Positions 15,683 to 24,276 of a stretch of DNA of 64,000 nucleotides are shown here, piece by piece. The notes below the pieces were generated by a model, which saw only the letters and a program-made list of their open reading frames with translations, made no database searches and was not told where the DNA came from. A program made the translations under genes and the position numbers. The stretch is from Flagellimonas amphidinii (GTDB taxonomy: Bacteria > Bacteroidota > Bacteroidia > Flavobacteriales > Flavobacteriaceae), in NCBI RefSeq assembly GCF_013090115.1, contig NZ_JABFNN010000037.1, positions 1-64,000 of the forward strand. Reading direction: 5' to 3'. How positions within the stretch are numbered: the stretch's first letter is position 1; each line of letters starts with the position of its first letter.

Positions 15683-17098
15683 ATGAAAGTACAGCAAATT
15701 TATACAGGATGTTTGGCTCACGCTGCTTACTATTTGGAAAGCAAAGGGGAAGCAGCTGTTTTTGACCCATTACGAGAGGTGCAGCCCTACATAGATCGAG
15801 CCGAGCACGATGGAGCTAAAATAAAATATGTGTTTGAAACCCATTTTCATGCTGATTTTGTCAGTGGGCATTTGAATCTTAAAGAAAAAACTGGGGCTAC
15901 CATTGTTTTTGGACCTACTGCAAAACCCGGGTATGACGCTTTAGTAGCAGAGGATGGTCAAGTGTTCACCGTTGGAGATTATAAAATAAAAGTGATTCAC
16001 ACGCCTGGACATACCATGGAAAGCACCACCTATCTGTTGATTGATGAAAATGGCAAAGAGCATGGAATCATTACTGGGGATACCCTTTTTATAGGAGATG
16101 TAGGTCGACCTGATTTGGCCCAGCATGTAATTTCAGAACTTACAGAAGAAAAGTTGGCAGGACATCTGTTTGATTCACTTCGCAACAAGATTATGCCATT
16201 GAACGATGATTTGATAGTTTACCCTAACCATGGGGCAGGATCTGCTTGTGGAAAGAAAATGAGCAGTGAGACCACGGATACTTTGGGACATCAAAAAAAG
16301 ACCAATTATGCCTTAAGAGAAGGTATGACAAAGGAAGAGTTCATTAAGGAATTGTTGGAAGGACTTACTGCGCCTCCAGGGTATTTTCCGCAAAATGTAC
16401 TCATGAATATCAAAGGATATGAAAGCATTGACACAATAATGGATAGAGGTACAAATCCGTTGTCCGCAGAGGCTTTTGAAGCTGCTGCCAATGAGACCAG
16501 CGCACTGGTTTTGGATACGCGGGATGCCGAAACATTTTCCAAAGGATTTATTCCCAACAGTGTCAACATTGGTTTGGAAGGAAGTTTTGCTCAATGGGTT
16601 GGAGAAATGATTCCAGATATACAACAAGAGATTTTATTGATATGTGAACCAGGTAAGGAAGAAGAGGCCATCATTCGTTTGGCCAGGGTAGGTTATGATA
16701 AAACCTTGGGGTATCTGGAAGGTGGTTTTGAAAGCTGGAAAACGGCTAGGAAAGAAATCGATAGGATACAGCGCATGAATGCCGATGAATTTGAACAGGC
16801 TTATAACGATAGCAGGCCATTGGTCATCGATGTAAGAAAGAAAAGCGAGTTTGATTCTGAACATGTGATCGGTGCTGTGAACATACCCCTTAATGTCATG
16901 AACAATCATTTAGCAGAATTTCCAAAAGACAATGAATTTGTGTTGCATTGTGCAGGGGGATATAGAAGTATGATTGCCGCATCCATTCTTAAGCAAAGAG
17001 GTTGGGAGAATTTTGTTGATGTGGCTGGAGGCTTTGCCGATATTAAAACTAAAAATGTAGCGGTTTCAGAATATGAGGAACCAACAACAATGTTATAA
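15683..17098 (+). CDS. Metallo-beta-lactamase/rhodanese fusion, persulfide dioxygenase type
   Basis: A 471-residue protein with an ETHE1-like metallo-beta-lactamase domain (about 1-245) and two rhodanese domains (about 260-355 and 370-460). The metal site is marked by THFHADFVSGH (about 53-63), HTPGHTMES (about 109-117) and GDTLFIGDVGRPDL (about 133-146). The second rhodanese has an active loop CAGGYRS. The first has a cysteine in ICEPGKEE but a degenerate loop. Such fusions oxidise glutathione or related persulfides to sulfite and move sulfane sulfur. With an FNR-type box of its own and an SQR-like gene carrying the same box, it probably forms the second step of sulfide oxidation here. Confidence 0.88.
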   Translation: MKVQQIYTGCLAHAAYYLESKGEAAVFDPLREVQPYIDRAEHDGAKIKYVFETHFHADFVSGHLNLKEKTGATIVFGPTAKPGYDALVAEDGQVFTVGDYKIKVIHTPGHTMESTTYLLIDENGKEHGIITGDTLFIGDVGRPDLAQHVISELTEEKLAGHLFDSLRNKIMPLNDDLIVYPNHGAGSACGKKMSSETTDTLGHQKKTNYALREGMTKEEFIKELLEGLTAPPGYFPQNVLMNIKGYESIDTIMDRGTNPLSAEAFEAAANETSALVLDTRDAETFSKGFIPNSVNIGLEGSFAQWVGEMIPDIQQEILLICEPGKEEEAIIRLARVGYDKTLGYLEGGFESWKTARKEIDRIQRMNADEFEQAYNDSRPLVIDVRKKSEFDSEHVIGAVNIPLNVMNNHLAEFPKDNEFVLHCAGGYRSMIAASILKQRGWENFVDVAGGFADIKTKNVAVSEYEEPTTML

Positions 17099-17101
17099 AG
17101 T

Positions 17102-17374
17102 ATGAAGACAAAGGTTATTGTACAGAATTTAAAATGTGGAGGCTGTGCCAACACCATCAAAAAGAACCTTGAGAAATTGAGTGGAGTGGCAGCAGTTAAT
17201 GTGGAAATTGAAACGGGGGAGGTAATTTTTGAATCTAAATCTGAAGTTGAGTCTTCAAAAGTTCAAGATCTATTAAAAAGTATGGGATATCCCACGATAG
17301 ATGATGTTAATACGCTATCCACAAAGGCAAAATCTTTTGTAAGCTGTGGAATGGGTAGATTAATGAATAATTAA
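17102..17374 (+). CDS. HMA heavy-metal-binding protein
   Basis: A 90-residue soluble protein. Residues 1-65 form an HMA (ferredoxin-like metal-binding) domain with the site in LKCGGCANTI, where Cys-x-x-Cys would bind Cu(I) or a similar soft metal. The tail has one more cysteine (FVSCGMG). It begins 3 nt after the stop of the persulfide dioxygenase gene, so the two are co-transcribed. It may supply copper for the nearby CcoI/oxidase pathway or protect against metals, but nothing in the sequence decides this. Confidence 0.85.
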   Translation: MKTKVIVQNLKCGGCANTIKKNLEKLSGVAAVNVEIETGEVIFESKSEVESSKVQDLLKSMGYPTIDDVNTLSTKAKSFVSCGMGRLMNN

Positions 17375-17459
17375 AATGAGTCAAAATTTTAGCAATAAGA
17401 AGGATTGTCAACAATGATGGTCCTTTTTATTTTTATACATAAAGATTAGCCAAGAAAAC

Positions 17460-18731
17460 ATGAGAATAACCACAGTAGAAGAAGCAGTATCAGGCATAAA
17501 ATCCGGAGACCGAGTTTTTTTCCAGGGTGCGGCCATGACCCCAAACGAACTTATCGATGCCTTATGCGACAGGCACGAAGAGCTCGAGAATGTAGAAATC
17601 ATTTCAATTCATACGGAGGGAGATGCCAAATATACCAGAGAGCCTTATAGCAATACATTTACCTTGAACTCATGTTTTGTTGGAGGTAATGTTAGGCGCT
17701 TTGTAAATACTCGTTCTGGGGATTATATTCCAATCTTTTTAAGTGAGATTCATTTGCTGTTCCGAAGGAACATTTTACCTCTTGATGTTGCCTTCATCCA
17801 AGTTTCCCCACCAGATAAACATGGATATTGTTCTCTTGGGGTCTCGGTAGATGTGGCCTTGCCTGCCATTGAAACAGCAAAAAAAGTAGTGGCTCAAATC
17901 AATCCTTATGTGCCACGTACGCATGGTGATGGTATCATCCATATCAAACAGATAGATTGTGCCATTGAAGTGGAACACCCCATTCATGAGCATGAGCCTA
18001 CAGAAATATCCCCATTGGAATATGAAATTGGAAAGAATGTAGCTTCTTTGATTGAAGACGGGGCTACACTACAGATGGGTATTGGAAATATCCCTAATGC
18101 AGCACTTTCCAATTTATCCAATCATAAAAGGTTGGGCATACATACCGAAATGTTTTCAGATGGGGTGCTTCCTTTAATTGAAAGTGGAGTTATTACGGGA
18201 GAGGAAAAATCAGTGAAGCAAGGTAAAATTGTGAGCTGTTTTGCTGTAGGTTCACGTAAGCTATATGACTTTATTGATGATAATCCAGTTTGTGACTTTA
18301 GGGAAGCTGCATATACAAACGATACAGCTAAAATTAGACGTAACCCTAAAGTTACTGCAATAAATAGTGCCATTGAAATTGATTTGACGGGGCAAGTTTG
18401 TGCAGATACCATTGGTAGTCGTCAGTTTTCCGGAGTTGGTGGGCAAATGGATTTCATCCGGGGAGCATCTTTATCCGAAGGAGGTAAACCAATTATAGCT
18501 ATGTCTTCCACAACCCATAAAGGCATTTCAAAAATCACTCCTTTCTTGCAGACAGGTGCTGGGGTGACCACAACACGGGCGCATATGCATTATGTGGTAA
18601 CTGAGCATGGCGTTGTCGACCTCTTTGGGAAAAACCTTAAGCAACGTGCAAAGGCTTTAATATCCATTGCACACCCGGACCATCGTGAAGAGCTGGAGAG
18701 GGCGGCTTATGAAAGATTTTTAAAGGTGTAG
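17460..18731 (+). CDS. Acetyl-CoA hydrolase/transferase family protein
   Basis: A 423-residue class I CoA-transferase of the acetyl-CoA hydrolase / 4-hydroxybutyrate CoA-transferase group, moving CoA between acetyl-CoA and another carboxylate. Recognisable segments are QMGIGNIPNAALS (about 201-213), the catalytic-glutamate region in HTEMFSDG (about 225-232) and VGGQMDFIRGAS (about 325-336), a family hallmark. Length is normal. It follows the HMA gene by 85 nt with no FNR-type box of its own, so it may be read from the persulfide dioxygenase promoter. A strong bidirectional terminator follows. The true second substrate (acetate, succinate, butyrate) is undetermined; a role in acetate formation at low oxygen would fit the context. 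Confidence 0.88.
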   Translation: MRITTVEEAVSGIKSGDRVFFQGAAMTPNELIDALCDRHEELENVEIISIHTEGDAKYTREPYSNTFTLNSCFVGGNVRRFVNTRSGDYIPIFLSEIHLLFRRNILPLDVAFIQVSPPDKHGYCSLGVSVDVALPAIETAKKVVAQINPYVPRTHGDGIIHIKQIDCAIEVEHPIHEHEPTEISPLEYEIGKNVASLIEDGATLQMGIGNIPNAALSNLSNHKRLGIHTEMFSDGVLPLIESGVITGEEKSVKQGKIVSCFAVGSRKLYDFIDDNPVCDFREAAYTNDTAKIRRNPKVTAINSAIEIDLTGQVCADTIGSRQFSGVGGQMDFIRGASLSEGGKPIIAMSSTTHKGISKITPFLQTGAGVTTTRAHMHYVVTEHGVVDLFGKNLKQRAKALISIAHPDHREELERAAYERFLKV

Positions 18732-18754
18732 ACTTATTTTCTTCATAATAAAAA

Positions 18755-18786
18755 AAGGGAGGTCAAAATGGCCTCCCTTCTTTTTC
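18755..18786. terminator. Bidirectional terminator
   Basis: AAGGGAGGTC (18755-18764) pairs with GGCCTCCCTT (18770-18779), with one G-U pair and a 5-nt loop, followed by a T run and preceded by an A run. It lies between the convergent CoA-transferase and Usp genes. Confidence 0.85.
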
Positions 18787-18817
18787 ATTGCATTAAACCA
18801 ATCAAAAACGCAATCAA

Positions 18818-19639
18818 TTAAATTTTAAATGTTATCACCGGAGCTTCGGAATGATTTGCAATATCTTCCCCAATGCTGCCCATAAAGAAATGGGACAATC
18901 CTTTTCTTCCATGGGTGGGAATTCCAATGAGGTCGGCACTAATGGTATCGCTGTAATTGAGTACCCCTTTTTCTACCGTATAATCATTATAGATCTCAAC
19001 TTCTAATCCTGCATTGGCACTGTGCAAGAATTTGGAGATTTTTTCATAAGCGTCCTTGCTGCTCAAGAATTCATCCCCAGGAGTATTTACATAAACCGGA
19101 TGGAATTCAGCTTTCAATAACTTGGTCATTTCAATGGCCTTTTTGAAAGCGGGTACATTTTCTTCTTGGAAATCGCAAGCAAATACAAAATGTTTTGGTT
19201 GAAAGTTGTCTATTTTTCCTTTGATGACCAAAACAGGAATATCAGAATTTCGAACTACACGTTCTGTATTAGATCCAATGAAAATTTCTTGAAGACCATC
19301 TGTGCCATGAGATCCCATGATAACCAAGTCCGCGTTATGCTTCTCGGCAATTTCATTGACCTCACTAAACACTTTGTAATGTTTGATGATTGGGGTGATT
19401 TTAATCCCGCTCAAATAAGGTTTGTCCAAAAACTCAGCAAATCGTTTTTCTCCAATTTTCAGTAGATGAACTACTTGTTCTTGTGAAACATAGCCTGATT
19501 CGCTCATAATGGCAGGAGAAAGTTCCAGCATATGGAGGACATAAAGCTCTGCATCATGTGCTTTTGCCATTGAGGCTGCTACTTTAAGGGCATTTTCAGA
19601 TTGCTCCGAAAAATCTATAGGTACAATAATACTTTTCAT
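18818..19639 (-). CDS. Universal stress protein, two UspA domains
   Basis: A 273-residue protein with two UspA domains, both with an intact glycine-rich nucleotide loop: MGSHGTDG...IGSNTER in the first and IPTHGRKG...MGSIGED in the second. The N-terminus MKSIIVPIDFSEQSENA is typical. It begins 17 nt after the hemN stop on the same strand, so hemN and this gene form one operon driven by the FNR-type box at 21069-21082. Usp proteins of this kind accumulate in growth arrest or low energy; the exact target is unknown. Confidence 0.9.
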   Translation of the reverse strand: MKSIIVPIDFSEQSENALKVAASMAKAHDAELYVLHMLELSPAIMSESGYVSQEQVVHLLKIGEKRFAEFLDKPYLSGIKITPIIKHYKVFSEVNEIAEKHNADLVIMGSHGTDGLQEIFIGSNTERVVRNSDIPVLVIKGKIDNFQPKHFVFACDFQEENVPAFKKAIEMTKLLKAEFHPVYVNTPGDEFLSSKDAYEKISKFLHSANAGLEVEIYNDYTVEKGVLNYSDTISADLIGIPTHGRKGLSHFFMGSIGEDIANHSEAPVITFKI

Positions 19640-19656
19640 TTTTTCATTTTTTAAGG

Positions 19657-21015
19657 TTAAACAGTCATGGAAAATATTCGGGTTTCAGGTTTTTTTCGAT
19701 GTAATTTTAAATCAAAAGCCATACTGATGTTCCGCACGTATGGTCTTCCCTTTTCAGTTACTCTAATGCGATTGGCATCTACTTCTACCAATCCATCTGA
19801 CTCCATTTCGGAAAGGTTTTCAATAATTCTTTGGAAATCGGCGATACTGGTCTCTCCTTTTTCCCAAGAAGTCTCAAACTGGCACATAATGTTTAGAATG
19901 TGTTTTCTTATCAATTGATCTTCTGCAGTAAGAATATGTCCTCTAAAAATGGGAAGTATCCCTTGCGATACCAAATGCTCGTATTCTTCCAAATTCTTGA
20001 CATTTTGGGCAAATCCATACCAACTATCGCTTATACTGGAAACACCCAAGCCAATCATTAGTTTGGTTTTACTGGCAGTGTAGCCCATAAAATTTCTATG
20101 CAGTGTCCCTTGGGCTAATGCTTCTGAAAGCTTGTCGGTGGGCAGTGCAAAGTGGTCCATCCCAACATCTTGGTATCCAAAACCAACAAGTTTCTTTTTG
20201 CCCAGCTCGTATTGTTGCTTTTTCTCTTGGGATGTAGGAAGGTCGATGTCTTTATAACCTCGCTGTCCATTTCCTTTTAACCAAGGCACATGGGCATAAC
20301 TGTAAAAAGCTATTCTATCTGGCCTAAGGGCATTGGTTTTTTGAAGGGTTTCTTCCACATTGGAAATAGTTTGGAAGGGCAAACCATAAATTATATCATG
20401 GCCAACCGAAGTATAACCTATTTCCCTGGCCCAATTGGTTACTTTTTTTACATTCTCAAACGGTTGTACACGATTTATGGCCTTTTGGACTTTTTCATTG
20501 TAATCTTGAACACCATAGCAGACCCTTCTAAATCCTACATCATAAAGCGCTTGAAGATGTGCTTTGGTAGTGTTGTTGGGATGTCCTTCAAAACTGAACT
20601 CTGGATTCTCTGCCTTTTTTCCATAATCTAAAATACCTTGAATAAGTAATTTTAAATGTTCGGGGGAGAAAAAAGTAGGTGTTCCACCACCTAAATGCAA
20701 TTCTTTTATAATTGGTCTGGATTCCAAAAGATTACAATACAGCTTCCATTCCTTAAGAACAGATTTAATGTACGGAAGTTCCAATTCATGTCTTTTGGTA
20801 ATACGTTTATGGCATCCACAGAAAGTACACATGCTTTCACAAAAGGGAAGGTGTATGTATAGACTTATCCCTTCACCTTTACTTTCCTTATAAGCTTTTA
20901 AAACGGAAGACTTCCATTGCTTCCCAGAAAAACTGTTTAAATCCCAATAGGGGACCGTTGGATAACTGGTATATCTAGGCCCGGGCACATTATATTTTTG
21001 TACAAGATCACACAT
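19657..21015 (-). CDS. hemN: Oxygen-independent coproporphyrinogen III dehydrogenase
   Basis: A 452-residue radical SAM enzyme that decarboxylates coproporphyrinogen III without oxygen in heme synthesis. The N-terminal KYNVPGPRYTSYPTVP is diagnostic of HemN. The cluster motif ESMCTFCGCH carries the Cys residues, with the first Cys in FCESMC. The start is set at 21015 (MCDLVQKYN) rather than an in-frame ATG at 21036, because the -7 element runs 21046-21039 and transcription should start near 21032, downstream of 21036. The enzyme makes heme when oxygen is scarce, which fits co-regulation with the heme-rich cbb3 oxidase. A Usp gene follows in the same operon. Confidence 0.95.
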   Translation of the reverse strand: MCDLVQKYNVPGPRYTSYPTVPYWDLNSFSGKQWKSSVLKAYKESKGEGISLYIHLPFCESMCTFCGCHKRITKRHELELPYIKSVLKEWKLYCNLLESRPIIKELHLGGGTPTFFSPEHLKLLIQGILDYGKKAENPEFSFEGHPNNTTKAHLQALYDVGFRRVCYGVQDYNEKVQKAINRVQPFENVKKVTNWAREIGYTSVGHDIIYGLPFQTISNVEETLQKTNALRPDRIAFYSYAHVPWLKGNGQRGYKDIDLPTSQEKKQQYELGKKKLVGFGYQDVGMDHFALPTDKLSEALAQGTLHRNFMGYTASKTKLMIGLGVSSISDSWYGFAQNVKNLEEYEHLVSQGILPIFRGHILTAEDQLIRKHILNIMCQFETSWEKGETSIADFQRIIENLSEMESDGLVEVDANRIRVTEKGRPYVRNISMAFDLKLHRKKPETRIFSMTV

Positions 21016-21038
21016 AATCACTACATACCTTTTCAATC

Positions 21039-21082
21039 CAAAATTAGCCCTGTGTCTACGATAAAAACATGATAATTATCAG
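21039..21082 (-). promoter_or_regulatory. FNR-type box and -7 element of hemN
   Basis: Read on the minus strand the dyad is CTGATAATTATCAT (21082-21069; core TGATAATTATCA is a perfect palindrome; centre 21075.5). The octamer TAATTTTG runs 21046-21039, 29.5 nt from the centre. The leader to 21015 is about 17 nt. Confidence 0.77.
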
Positions 21083-21100
21083 TTCGCGCCCGTATCCTTT

Positions 21101-21144
21101 ATGACAACTATCATATTTTAAACTTTTAGGGCTTTGTAGTTTTA
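21101..21144 (+). promoter_or_regulatory. FNR-type box and -7 element of the GCS2-CBS gene
   Basis: The dyad ATGACAACTATCAT (21101-21114, centre 21107.5) is followed by TAGTTTTA (21137-21144), starting 29.5 nt from the centre. It lies 32 bp centre to centre from the hemN box, so each divergent gene has its own copy. Confidence 0.75.
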
Positions 21145-21177
21145 TAATTATCTGGAATACAACAATCTCCTTGATGT

Positions 21178-23025
21178 ATGGGTGAGCGTATCACAAAAAG
21201 TAAGTTCGATGTAAAAGAGCGTATGGCGTTCGTTCAAAACCTTATTGATGATATTAAGGCCTTGGAAATTCTGCTCAAACAAGAACTTATTGAAAATGAT
21301 ATTGTGCGAATTGGAGCCGAACAGGAAATGTGTTTGATAGATGAAGAATTTAGGCCTGCAGGCCAATCATTGGCACTTATTGAAGCAATAAAGGATTCCC
21401 ATTTTACCACAGAATTGGCCAGTTACAATCTTGAAGCCAATTTAGACCCATTTATATTGGATGCAGATTGTTTTAGCAATGTTGAAAAACAATTGTATTC
21501 TTTATTGAATGATGCCAAAACAAAGGCTGGGGAATTAGGATTGAAAATTTTACTTACGGGAATTCTTCCAACTATTAGCAAAGCCGAAATGGGTATGGAT
21601 TATATGACTCCAATACCAAGATATTATAAGATCAATGAAGTATTGAAAACATGGCGAGGAGATGATTTTAGGATTAAAATTCAGGGTGTCGATGAACTAT
21701 CCCTTCATCACGACTCCGTACTTTTTGAAGCTTGCAACACCAGTTTTCAACTTCACCTCCAGATACATCCTGAGGATTTCATCAAAAGTTATAATTGGGC
21801 GCAGGCCATTGCTGGGCCAGTATTGGGAGTTTCTTGCAACTCCCCTTACCTCATGGGGAGGGAATTGTGGAAAGAGACCCGTATAGCACTTTTTCAACAA
21901 AGTCTAGATACCCGAAAATGGATTAATGCTTTAAAAGAACAAGTCCCTCGTGTTGGTTTTGGACAGCATTGGCAAACAGGAACTGTTGCAGATATTTTCA
22001 AGGAAGATATCTCCACTCATAGCATAATGTTGACCAAACCCATTGCGCATAATTCCTTAAAACTTTTGGAAAATGGAGCAATTCCCAAGCTGGAGGCCTT
22101 GAATTTATTCAACGGAACGGTGTACCGCTGGAACAGACCTTGTTATGGTGTGGGAAATGGGAAACCTCATCTCCGTATTGAAAACAGGTACATTCCATCA
22201 GGGCCGTCTGTAATTGATGAAATGGCCAATTTTGCTTTTTGGGTGGGGCTGATGAGAGGAAGACCTGAAAAATATGATGACCTATCCCAAATCATGGACT
22301 TTAGAGAAGCAAAACTCAATTTTATTAGAGCTGCCATTAATGGTAGAAAGACCATATTTTCTTGGTTAGGTAAAGCTAGGCCTTTGAAAAAACTTATTCT
22401 GGAAGAGCTCCTTCCAATTGCCTATGATGGACTTCAAAAACATGGTGTTGACTCAAAAGACATCAATAGGTTATTGGGAATAATTGAAGCAAGGACCAAA
22501 AAGAGTTCTGGAGCTGAATGGCAAGTGAAAAATTACAGACAGTTGAAGAAGCAAATGAAATCTGACACTGCTCTGGTACAGATGACAAAAGTCATGTATA
22601 CTAACCAGCAAACCAATTTACCGGTTCACGAATGGCCCTCTATTATTAAGACAGAAGAAATAAAGGAGTCTTTTGAGTGGGTAGGGCAAATCATGGCCAC
22701 AAAATTGTTAAAGCTTCGGGAAGACGATTTTGCCAATTTGGCCACCGCTATTATGAGATGGAACAATATTCACCATTTGCCAGTGGAAAATACCCAAGGA
22801 GAACTTGTTGGTCTGCTCACATGGAGTCACATTGATGACATAGGAAAAATAAAGAACAACCATGATGTACGAGTATCAGATATCATGATAAAAAAAGTAG
22901 TCACCGTTAGACCCAGAACAAAAATAACCACAGCAAAAAAACTAATGCAAGATTATCAAATAGGGTGTTTGCCCGTGTGCTCGGGATCTAATTTAGTCGG
23001 TATCGTAAGTAAAGTTGATTTTTAA
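21178..23025 (+). CDS. GCS2-type glutamate-cysteine ligase-like enzyme fused to CBS domain pair
   Basis: A 615-residue two-part protein. Residues about 25-400 resemble the GCS2 (YbdK/EgtA-like) amidoligase family, which joins amino acids using ATP. Visible elements are RIGAEQEMCLID (about 43-54), SYNLEANLDPF (about 82-92) and a conserved SNSPYLMG-like stretch, CNSPYLMGRELW. Residues about 500-615 form two CBS repeats (HHLPVENTQGELVGLLT, then IGCLPVCSGSNLVGIVS), which usually sense adenine nucleotides. The C-terminus stops right at the end of the second CBS repeat. The fusion suggests ligase activity tuned by energy charge. The product is unknown. The next gene, an aspartoacylase-like hydrolase, starts 2 nt later and may reverse or trim the product. 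The FNR-type promoter places it in the low-oxygen regulon. Confidence 0.8.
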   Translation: MGERITKSKFDVKERMAFVQNLIDDIKALEILLKQELIENDIVRIGAEQEMCLIDEEFRPAGQSLALIEAIKDSHFTTELASYNLEANLDPFILDADCFSNVEKQLYSLLNDAKTKAGELGLKILLTGILPTISKAEMGMDYMTPIPRYYKINEVLKTWRGDDFRIKIQGVDELSLHHDSVLFEACNTSFQLHLQIHPEDFIKSYNWAQAIAGPVLGVSCNSPYLMGRELWKETRIALFQQSLDTRKWINALKEQVPRVGFGQHWQTGTVADIFKEDISTHSIMLTKPIAHNSLKLLENGAIPKLEALNLFNGTVYRWNRPCYGVGNGKPHLRIENRYIPSGPSVIDEMANFAFWVGLMRGRPEKYDDLSQIMDFREAKLNFIRAAINGRKTIFSWLGKARPLKKLILEELLPIAYDGLQKHGVDSKDINRLLGIIEARTKKSSGAEWQVKNYRQLKKQMKSDTALVQMTKVMYTNQQTNLPVHEWPSIIKTEEIKESFEWVGQIMATKLLKLREDDFANLATAIMRWNNIHHLPVENTQGELVGLLTWSHIDDIGKIKNNHDVRVSDIMIKKVVTVRPRTKITTAKKLMQDYQIGCLPVCSGSNLVGIVSKVDF

Positions 23026-23027
23026 GT

Positions 23028-24221
23028 ATGTCCAAAGTATACAGCAATGCCCTTTCCGAAACATTGGAAGTTGAACGAATCATTGATTATTTGAAAGGAA
23101 ATGACAACGGTCCTACGGTAGTATTTTTTGCGGGGATACATGGCAATGAACCTGCTGGAATTTTTGCTTTGAAACATGTACTTCAAGAGTTGAAAATCAA
23201 GGAAACTTCCATACAAGGTGAAATCTTCGCAATAGCTGGAAATTTGAAGGCATTGGAGCGCGGTGTGCGATTTCAAAAAGAGGATTTAAATCGAATATGG
23301 TTTCCAGAGCGGATAAAAAAAATACAAGAGAAGACCAATTGTTCAATTGAAGAAAAGGAGCTGTTGGATCTCCACGGAGTACTTTCCGATATAGTAAAAA
23401 ATGGTCGTCCACCTTTTTATTTTATGGATTTGCACACTACTTCAAGTGATACTTCACCTTTTATCGTGTTGAATGATAGTTTGCTGAACAGGAAATATGC
23501 ATCAAACTATCCTTTGCCCACTATTTTGGGGATAGAAGAATATTTGGAAGGTGCCCTTTTAAGTTATATCAATGAATTGGGCTACGTTTCCCTTGGTTAT
23601 GAAAGTGGAAGGCATGATGATATCAAGGCCATTAAAAACTGTATGGATTTCATCCGTTATTCATTAGTGCTTACGGGAGCAATTCCCAGTACTAAATATG
23701 AGAGGGATTTATTTAGGAATGAAGTGTTGAGGTCCAGCTCGGTCTCTCAACGTTTCTATGAAATCTATTTTCAGTTTGAGATTACCTCTAGACGGGATTT
23801 TAAAATGTTGCCCGGATTTGTCAATTTTCAGGAAATACAAAAAGGGGTTGAAATTGCCCTAAGCAATGGTGAAATATTAACAGCCAGGGGGAAAAGGCAA
23901 ATTTTTATGCCCCTTTACCAAGATCAAGGCAATGAGGGGTTTTATTTTATTAGACCTATTCCCAATTTTCTGCTTTGGTTTTCTAAAAGATTACGAAGGT
24001 TTAAGGTGGATCATTTACTGGTGAAGTTGCCCGGGGTCTCATGGAAATCCATTAAAAAGGATGCCATGTTGGTCGATCAAAGGATTGCTAGATTTTTAGC
24101 CAAGTCATTTTTTCATTTATTGGGCTACCGTGCCAGACAGGCAGGGAGTACACATTTAGTGGTAAAGAGCAGGGAAACAGTTTCCAAAACCAAAGATTAT
24201 GCTAATGCAAAGTGGTTTTAA
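23028..24221 (+). CDS. Succinylglutamate desuccinylase/aspartoacylase family hydrolase
   Basis: A 397-residue zinc-dependent hydrolase of the AstE/AspA family (M14-like fold). The zinc ligands are in GIHGNEPAG (about 37-45, His and Glu) and MDLHTTSSD (about 132-140, His). The catalytic domain covers about 1-215; the remainder is a beta-rich C-terminal domain of unclear role. These enzymes cleave amide bonds between acyl groups or amino acids and an amino acid. It overlaps functionally and physically with the GCS2-CBS gene (2-nt gap), so the pair may make and break one amide-linked compound. A bidirectional terminator follows. Confidence 0.82.
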   Translation: MSKVYSNALSETLEVERIIDYLKGNDNGPTVVFFAGIHGNEPAGIFALKHVLQELKIKETSIQGEIFAIAGNLKALERGVRFQKEDLNRIWFPERIKKIQEKTNCSIEEKELLDLHGVLSDIVKNGRPPFYFMDLHTTSSDTSPFIVLNDSLLNRKYASNYPLPTILGIEEYLEGALLSYINELGYVSLGYESGRHDDIKAIKNCMDFIRYSLVLTGAIPSTKYERDLFRNEVLRSSSVSQRFYEIYFQFEITSRRDFKMLPGFVNFQEIQKGVEIALSNGEILTARGKRQIFMPLYQDQGNEGFYFIRPIPNFLLWFSKRLRRFKVDHLLVKLPGVSWKSIKKDAMLVDQRIARFLAKSFFHLLGYRARQAGSTHLVVKSRETVSKTKDYANAKWF

Positions 24222-24226
24222 TAAAA

Positions 24227-24257
24227 AATAGGCCCAGAACATTGTTCTGGGCCTATT
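24227..24257. terminator. Bidirectional terminator
   Basis: A perfect 14-bp stem (AATAGGCCCAGAAC with GTTCTGGGCCTATT) and a 3-nt apex lie between the convergent aspartoacylase-like and TonB genes. Confidence 0.85.
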
Positions 24258-24276
24258 GAATGAATTTGGTTGTATC

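Noticed and set aside
17399-17435. A possible FNR-type promoter before the CoA-transferase (TATTTTTA at 17428-17435, TTGTCA at 17405-17410)
   Set aside because: Only one half-site is present and the spacing does not fit; the position 29.5 nt before the octamer has no dyad.
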